This document shows positions 53,358 through 57,954 of a stretch of 57,954 nt of DNA, piece after piece (the first letter of the stretch is position 1; each line of letters starts with the position of its first letter). A program made the translations under genes and the position numbers. The stretch is taken from assembly GCA_001628485.1 (NCBI GenBank), contig LURR01000029.1, positions 1 to 57,954 on the forward strand, in the 5' to 3' direction. The notes beneath the pieces were generated by a model. That model saw nothing but the letters and a program-made list of their open reading frames with translations, had not been told where the DNA came from and made no database searches. The stretch is from Marine group II euryarchaeote REDSEA-S11_B3N4 (GTDB lineage: Archaea; Thermoplasmatota; Poseidoniia; Poseidoniales; Thalassarchaeaceae).

Positions 53358-53930
53358 GACTAGGACCTCGCCGATTATGTCGACGACTTCGATGAAGTCG
53401 CCTGTAGCTATCCCTGCTCCGTCCTCAGACTTGGCGTTGAAGGTCCTCTGTGCCTCGTTGACCTCGACCGTCACCTGTCCGACTCCATCTTCTGATATCC
53501 TGAGGTACACTTGCCCCTTGGACCCTATGGCCTCGGTCAGCTCCACCGTCCCATCCTGTTGGAGATTGACGAAAAGTTCGAACAGCTTGCCTGTGAAGTA
53601 CATCGAGGCCCCCCCTGCAATGGCTCCGGCTAGTATGGCTGGCGAAGCCCCTCCACCGGACTTGGTCACGTACAACCCGGCTAGGCCGAAGAACATCAGG
53701 AATGCCATGATCCCCTGGAACGTGAGAGCCTTGAACGATGCATCCGCACCCATGTCCACGTCTATTCCGAATAGCCCGTCGAATATGTCCGTGGCAATTC
53801 CGCCAATCATCAGTAGGAAGAAGTACAGGACGAACAGTATGCCCCCAATCAAGGCGCTTGACGCGAAAAGCATGTCAATTCCTGAAACATCTCCTAGCCC
53901 TACCAACTCGAACAAACTGAACTCGACCAT
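53343..53930 (-). CDS. nfeD: NfeD-family membrane protein
   Basis: A 195-residue protein with three to four TM helices (LIGGILFVLYFFLLMIGG, GIMAFLMFFGLAGLYV, ILAGAIAGGASMYFTG) and a C-terminal OB-fold domain (GSKGQVYLRISEDGVGQVTVEV through DIIGEVLVVKRI) characteristic of NfeD. NfeD proteins pair with flotillin/stomatin proteins; the flotillin-like gene follows directly. A TATA-like AAAAAATAGAC lies 19 nt before the ATG. Confidence 0.87.
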   Translation of the reverse strand: MVEFSLFELVGLGDVSGIDMLFASSALIGGILFVLYFFLLMIGGIATDIFDGLFGIDVDMGADASFKALTFQGIMAFLMFFGLAGLYVTKSGGGASPAILAGAIAGGASMYFTGKLFELFVNLQQDGTVELTEAIGSKGQVYLRISEDGVGQVTVEVNEAQRTFNAKSEDGAGIATGDFIEVVDIIGEVLVVKRI

Positions 53931-53949
53931 CGTTACTGCGTGTTAAGTC

Positions 53950-53957
53950 TATTTTTT
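53950..53957 (-). promoter_or_regulatory. TATA-like box for the NfeD-flotillin unit
   Basis: Minus-strand AAAAAATA ends 19 nt before the NfeD ATG at 53930. It shares AAAATAGAC and spacing with the SDR-folB promoter near 14955. Leaderless transcript inferred. Confidence 0.45.
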
Positions 53958-53980
53958 GACTTGTTCGGCGGAAATGGGCC

Positions 53981-53986
53981 AAAAAA
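53981..53986 (-). terminator. Oligo-T tract after the small membrane-protein gene
   Basis: The minus strand shows six T residues 5 nt after the stop at 53992. Archaeal RNA polymerase often terminates at short oligo-T runs, so this may separate the upstream gene from NfeD. Confidence 0.35.
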
Positions 53987-53991
53987 GGTAC

Positions 53992-54261
53992 TCATTTCCT
54001 TGAAAGTAGTACGCCCATGTATCGCTCCAGGTTCAGGATAGGGCCAAGCGAGAGTCCGACGATGACGAACGAGATGGTGAGATTGGTGTCAGAACTAAGG
54101 CTGAATAACGTGTCTATGAGTGTGTATGAAAAAATCCCTATGAGGAAGAGGATGACTGGAATTGCTGCCCTCCGGAAGAAGATATGGTAACCGAAGAGTT
54201 GGTCGAAGGCAGGGTTCCCGATGGCCTTGTCCACGATGTTTTCCTTATCCCTAGAGGACAT
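53992..54261 (-). CDS. Small two-TM membrane protein
   Basis: An 89-residue protein from ATG 54261 (MSSRDKENIV), with two TM helices (PVILFLIGIFSYTLI, LTISFVIVGLSLGPIL). No known domain. Follows another small membrane gene by 21 bp. Together with NfeD and the flotillin gene it forms a run of membrane proteins on the minus strand. Function unknown. Confidence 0.65.
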   Translation of the reverse strand: MSSRDKENIVDKAIGNPAFDQLFGYHIFFRRAAIPVILFLIGIFSYTLIDTLFSLSSDTNLTISFVIVGLSLGPILNLERYMGVLLSRK

Positions 54262-54282
54262 TGCATTCAACTCGGATTGCTA

Positions 54283-54636
54283 CTAACCAAGTGTAGCCAG
54301 CCATTGGAACATCCCGAAGATCGTGATTACGACGGGGATAGAGTACCAAGCGGCTTTCACGGGCTTGGAGGAGTCGTCCACGATTTTCTTCCTCCCAGTC
54401 GCCGGGTCGGTCGTTAGAATGGTCTTCTCAGCCTTGCTATAGAGTTCCGAGAACTCGGATTCGTTCCTAGCTAGGAACAGCAGGAAATACAATCCGAGTG
54501 CCATGGTGCCCCCTCCGGTGCCCTGGATCATGTATGCAATCCAGTCGGAGGTTCCCTCATCTGCCAACAGGGCATTACCAATCAGAAGTTGCGCTATTCC
54601 CATCATGAACCACATAATGGAGTCTCTTCGTGCCAT
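54283..54636 (-). CDS. Small membrane protein with three TM segments
   Basis: A 117-residue protein. TM helices are visible near IMWFMMGIAQLLIGNALL, GGTMALGLYFLLFL and PVVITIFGMFQWLATLG; a charged cytoplasmic-looking stretch (KAEKTILTTDPATGRKK) lies between the last two. Unrecognised. Same direction as the neighbouring membrane genes. Confidence 0.65.
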   Translation of the reverse strand: MARRDSIMWFMMGIAQLLIGNALLADEGTSDWIAYMIQGTGGGTMALGLYFLLFLARNESEFSELYSKAEKTILTTDPATGRKKIVDDSSKPVKAAWYSIPVVITIFGMFQWLATLG

Positions 54637-54688
54637 GTACGGTTGAGGAGAAACCCCCTCTTGAATATGACCCCTGCATGTGAGAGTA

Positions 54689-55108
54689 TCAGCCGCCTCT
54701 GCTCTTGGGACGTTTCTCCCAGATGGCCCATGTGCCCTTGGCTGTGGCCGCGAGTTTTCCTTTACCCGTTACGAGCCTGCCCTCGATGTGCGCTAGGTTT
54801 CGGCCTCTCCTGACGACCTCTGCCGTGGCAACTAGGTGGTCTCCCTGGTCCACCGCATTCAGGTATGATATGTCCAGCTGGGCGGTGGCGCACCACTCCT
54901 CCTTGGATATCAAGGATACGAGCGTGCCGCCCATTGCCGTGTCAAGGAGCGTTGCATGGACCCCGCCATGTGCCATCCCACCCATGTTCAGATGCTTCTC
55001 GCCCACGGTCAGTTCCACCACGCAGGAGCCCTCGCTGAAGTCAGTTATCTCCATGCCAAGCGACTCTGCTAGGTTGTTCAGCCTGGGTATATTGCGCTCC
55101 TCCGTCAT
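54689..55108 (-). CDS. PaaI-type hotdog thioesterase
   Basis: A 139-residue protein from ATG 55108 ([10 protein letters not shown]), overlapping the ABC exporter stop (ATGA). The hotdog motif [18 protein letters not shown] carries the catalytic-type Asp, followed by STREAK-like strands. It hydrolyses acyl- or aryl-CoA thioesters. The longer open frame to 55456 is antisense-like shadow of the exporter in another frame and is not coding. Probably co-translated with the exporter. Confidence 0.9.
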   Translation of the reverse strand: MTEERNIPRLNNLAESLGMEITDFSEGSCVVELTVGEKHLNMGGMAHGGVHATLLDTAMGGTLVSLISKEEWCATAQLDISYLNAVDQGDHLVATAEVVRRGRNLAHIEGRLVTGKGKLAATAKGTWAIWEKRPKSRGG

Positions 55109-56791
55109 TCGGAAGCCTCCCCTGTCTGGACTGCCCATAACCTCGCATACAGGCCTTCCTGGGAGACAAGATCGTCGTGGCTGCCCATCTCCGTTATCTG
55201 TCCCTTCTCCATCACGGCTATGGTGTCGGCGTTCCTGATTGTGGAGAGCCTGTGAGCGATGATCAGGGTGGTCCTGTCCCGGGATATCCTCTCGATCGAC
55301 CTCTGCAGTGCTGCCTCTGTCTCGTTGTCCACATTGCTCGTGGCCTCGTCTAGGACGAGAACGGGAGCGTCCTTCAGCACCGCGCGTGCTATGGCTATCC
55401 TCTGGCGCTGGCCCCCGGAGAGTCGATGCCCGTCCTCGCCGATGTTGGTGTCCCAACCCTCCGGTAGCTCGTCGATGAATCCGATTGCCTCTGCAATGCG
55501 TGCGGCCTCGACCATCTCCTCCTCCGATGCATCGGGCCTGCCGTAGAGCACGTTGTCCCTCACTGTCCCCGGGAACAGGGTGGTGGTCTGGCTTACCAGG
55601 GAGATGGAGCCCCTCAGCGAGTCTAGTTTGAGGGTCCTGACGTCATGCCCGTCCAGGGACACCTTGCCCTCTAGGGGGTCGTGGAACCTCAGGAGGAGCC
55701 TCACCAAGGTGGTCTTGCCTGAACCTGTGGCTCCGACTAGACCGACAGTCTTCCCGGCTGGGACCTCTAGGTCGATGCCCCTGAGGACGTCCTCCGACCT
55801 CCGTGTCGAGCAGGTCGAGCACCCTTGTGGTCGATGCTAGGGCCCTTTGGTAGAGGTCGAAGGTCTCGCCGAGCCTGGTGAGCGGCCAGAGGAGCCTCTG
55901 GGTGATGAACACGATAACGGAGTACTCGCCGAGGCCGATCTTGCCCTCGAGGGCGTACTTCCCGCCCACCAGGAGGTTGGCTGTGAACGCGAAGAGGATG
56001 GCCATCCTGATCAGTGGCACGAAGGATGCGGAGAGCCTGATGGCGGATCTGTTGGCGTCCCGGTATGACTGGGATGCGTCGCTGACCCTCTTGGCCTCCC
56101 GCTCCTCGGCGGTGAACGACTTGATCGTGGTGATCCCCTGGAGGTTGTTGTTCAGGATGGCGTTCAGCTCTGCCACCTCCTTTCGGACCTCTGAGTACCT
56201 GACCCCTATCCTCCTCTGGTACAGGAAGGACCCGCCGACTATCACCGGGACGGGGATGATTGCGAGGAGCGCGACCTCTGGGGCGAGGAAGAACATGATG
56301 CCGCTGACCACTATCACGGTTGTGCCCACCTGCAGCAGGTCGTTCGCCCCGTGGTCGAGGAACCTCTCGAGTTGGTTCACGTCGTCGTTCATTATCGCCA
56401 TCAGGCCGCCGGTGCTCTGCTCGGAGAACCACTGCATCTCCAGGTCCTGTATGTGCCTGTATGCATCCATCCTGAGCTCGTGCTGGGCGGTCTGGGCCAG
56501 GTTCCTCCACAGGACCCCGTAGAAGTACTGGAACAGTGACTCGAGGACCCAGATGGCCACGGTTATCCCTGCCAGTACCTGCAGCTGGACCCATGGGTCG
56601 GTGTAGCCGTAGTCCGCTAGGAAGGACTCCTCCTGCTGGTGGACCACGTCTATGGCCATCCCTATCAGCACCGGGGGGGCTAGGTCCCATATCTTGTTCA
56701 GGACCGAGCAGATCGATGCCAGGATGATGGCTCCCCTCTGGTCCCTCATCTGGTTGAGGAGGCGCGAGAGCGGGTGACGCGCATCTGACAC
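55105..56791 (-). CDS. ABC exporter (half-transporter, TMD-NBD), reading frame broken near 55,792-55,802
   Basis: Frame one from GTG 56791 gives six TM helices (residues ~1-330), including [12 protein letters not shown], and ends LLDTEV. The ATP-binding part lies in another frame to 55105: [15 protein letters not shown], Walker [24 protein letters not shown] signature, Walker B VLVLDEAT, and the H-loop AHRLST. Compared with MsbA-type exporters about 30 residues between these parts (the strand that contains GxVxFxxVxFxY) are missing, and the frame changes there. All other motifs are intact. Exports a lipid, drug or peptide; substrate unknown. Either a genuine deletion or an assembly error, as in carB. 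Confidence 0.88.
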
Positions 56792-56863
56792 GCCCCCCGC
56801 TAGAACTGTTCGTCTTCAACCCTGCCCACAATGGATTTTTGGAGGGGACGCGCCTGCAGCAGC

Positions 56864-57895
56864 ATGGCGACTCGTGCCCTCGTGGCGGTTCTGTTTCTCT
56901 CGGCTAGCCTGTCCGGCTGCCTGATGGGGGGAAGCGGCGAATCGGGGAACGAGGACGAGTTGGTCGTGGACGAAATTCCGCCGTACATCGAGGACGGGAT
57001 ATTCAACTGCATCGATCACGACAACCTGACGAGGTGCTGGCAGGTCCACGTGCCCGACAACCTCGACCCCAACGTTACCGTGCCACTCATCATCGACATG
57101 CACGGATACGCCTCGAACTCGATCGAGCACAGGAAGCTCTCCTCCTTCGATGACATAGCCGACGAGGTGGGGGCGATAGTGGTCTACCCGGACGGGGTCG
57201 CGGGCTACAACATGCAGTGGGACCTCGAGGAGAACCAGGCATGGAACTCCGGGTGGTGCTGCGCGCACTCCACCCGCGACCAGATAGACGACGTCGGCTT
57301 CATCGAGAGGGTCGTGGAAATCTCGCTTGGGATGTACAACGTCGACGAGGACAGGGTCTACGCCTCCGGGTGGTCCAACGGGTGCTCGATGTCGCAGAGG
57401 CTGGCCATGGAGTCCAGCCACATCTTCGCGGCCGTGGGGTGCATGGCGTTCTACCTCATCACGGAGCCGGTGGACGGCTACTCGCCGATCCCTGTGATGG
57501 AGGTCCACGGGTTCCTGGACAACGTGGTCCTCTACGAGTCCACCGTCCTCAGCGTGCCGTTCAACGAGGAGCTCTGGACGAACCCGGAGGCCTACGACAC
57601 GGGCGCCATAGAGAACATGGTCGAGTGGGGGGGCCACAACAACTGCTCGGGTGGGCTGGAGACCTACGAGCTGAACGCGCTGTACACGATACAGGGCTAC
57701 GACGGCTGCGAGAACGACGCATCGGTGCGGCTGATGACGATATACGCGGCTCAGCACAACCCCTACGAGAAGGACTTCGAGGACGACACTCTCATCGGCA
57801 GCACGTTCATCGGCACCCAGGGCCTGGTGATGTCAAGCCACATAGTCTGGGACTTCATCAGCCAGTACTCCAAGGAAGTCGTGCCGGAAGAGTAG
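56864..57895 (+). CDS. Lipoprotein esterase/PHB-depolymerase-like alpha/beta hydrolase
   Basis: About 343 residues from ATG 56864. A short signal (ALVAVLFLSASLSGC) ends in a lipobox with Cys19, so the protein is predicted to be lipid-anchored outside the cell. The hydrolase resembles LpqC/feruloyl-esterase-PHB-depolymerase proteins: IIDMHGYASNS (oxyanion region), nucleophile in GWSNGCSM, and many Cys pairs (WCCAH, NGC) suggesting disulfides. An upstream ATG at 56831 adds 11 residues; a TATA-like ATTTTTG 21 nt before 56864 supports the shorter start. Probably degrades extracellular esters or polymers. Confidence 0.85.
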   Translation: MATRALVAVLFLSASLSGCLMGGSGESGNEDELVVDEIPPYIEDGIFNCIDHDNLTRCWQVHVPDNLDPNVTVPLIIDMHGYASNSIEHRKLSSFDDIADEVGAIVVYPDGVAGYNMQWDLEENQAWNSGWCCAHSTRDQIDDVGFIERVVEISLGMYNVDEDRVYASGWSNGCSMSQRLAMESSHIFAAVGCMAFYLITEPVDGYSPIPVMEVHGFLDNVVLYESTVLSVPFNEELWTNPEAYDTGAIENMVEWGGHNNCSGGLETYELNALYTIQGYDGCENDASVRLMTIYAAQHNPYEKDFEDDTLIGSTFIGTQGLVMSSHIVWDFISQYSKEVVPEE

Positions 57896-57921
57896 GATAT
57901 CCGAGAGAGGTTCAAATCCGC

Positions 57922-57954
57922 ATGGCGGCTTCACGGGACGTGGCAGAGGAACCC
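57922..57954 (+). CDS. Possible start of a further gene, cut by window edge
   Basis: An ATG at 57922 opens a frame (MAASRDVAEEP) to the window end, 26 bp after the esterase stop. Only 11 codons are visible, so coding is uncertain. Confidence 0.3.
   Translation, partial: MAASRDVAEEP

Noticed and set aside
55767-56831. 354-codon minus-strand frame over the exporter
   Set aside because: Low-complexity Arg/Gly/Pro-rich translation in the shifted frame of a GC-rich gene; shadow of the exporter.
56816-57757. 313-codon minus-strand frame opposite the esterase
   Set aside because: Val/His/Arg-rich product without motifs; antisense shadow in GC-rich DNA.

Overview
The window looks like a chromosome piece from an uncultured planktonic euryarchaeon of the Marine Group II (Candidatus Poseidoniales) type. 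The lineage call is inference. The information-processing genes are archaeal: an XPD-type helicase, aRF1, aIF2-beta, class I lysyl-tRNA synthetase, Trm56, archaeal UMP kinase, a GfcR-like regulator and a NOG1-type GTPase. They sit beside an aerobic-heterotroph set of bacterial flavour: a lipoylated 2-oxoacid dehydrogenase with LipA and LipB, a canonical dihydropteroate synthase, a thiolase, and very large Asp-rich thrombospondin-type-3 surface proteins. Genes are packed tightly. Many starts are GTG or TTG, often overlapping the previous stop. Several first genes of transcription units have an A/T-rich box about 19-25 nt before the start codon, as expected for leaderless archaeal transcripts.

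Layout. 0-1.6 kb: 3' part of an XPD-like helicase and a small possible Hsp20-like protein. 1.6-13.6 kb (minus): two secreted, membrane-anchored surface proteins, one about 2,980 residues long with TSP3 repeats, a transglutaminase domain, an Ig-like stalk, one TM segment and a DUF4129-like tail. 13.7 kb: tRNA-Leu(UAA). 13.8-14.9 kb (minus): FolB and a pteridine-reductase-like SDR. 15-25.1 kb (plus): a run lipA-E1alpha-E1beta-E2-E3-lipB, then a class V aminotransferase, UbiX and an M28 peptidase. 25.1-28.7 kb (minus): peroxiredoxin, ArgRS, aRF1. 28.7-30.5 kb (plus): UMP kinase and small Zn-ribbon or membrane proteins. 30.5-37.7 kb: NOG1 GTPase, pterin carbinolamine dehydratase, nitroreductase, MDR oxidoreductase, aIF2-beta, dUTPase, GfcR-like PRTase, LysRS, NTF2-like protein. 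37.7-43.6 kb (minus): membrane protein-trm56-carA-carB. 43.6-49.7 kb (plus): folP, TraB-like protein, and a two-gene molybdopterin oxidoreductase system whose Fe-S and NrfD-like subunits are fused. 49.7-55.1 kb (minus): DUF2061 proteins (one a tandem duplicate), thiolase, flotillin-like/NfeD pair, two small membrane proteins, PaaI thioesterase. 55.1-56.8 kb: an ABC exporter. 56.8 kb to the end: a lipoprotein esterase.

The most notable observations are these. (i) Two otherwise well-preserved genes, carB and the ABC exporter, each lack a short conserved block and change frame there; this is either a real lesion or an assembly collapse. (ii) A fused Fe-S/NrfD plus molybdopterin oxidoreductase pair without a twin-arginine signal lies in a markedly GC-rich stretch. 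(iii) A giant TgpA-like architecture separates the transglutaminase from its TM-DUF4129 tail by about 1,750 residues. (iv) Pterin genes recur (FolB, PTR1-like SDR, PCD, DHPS). (v) A short TATA-like box sits midway between two divergent genes. I saw no CRISPR array, insertion sequence, integrase or attachment site. No stretch over 300 bases lacks a gene.
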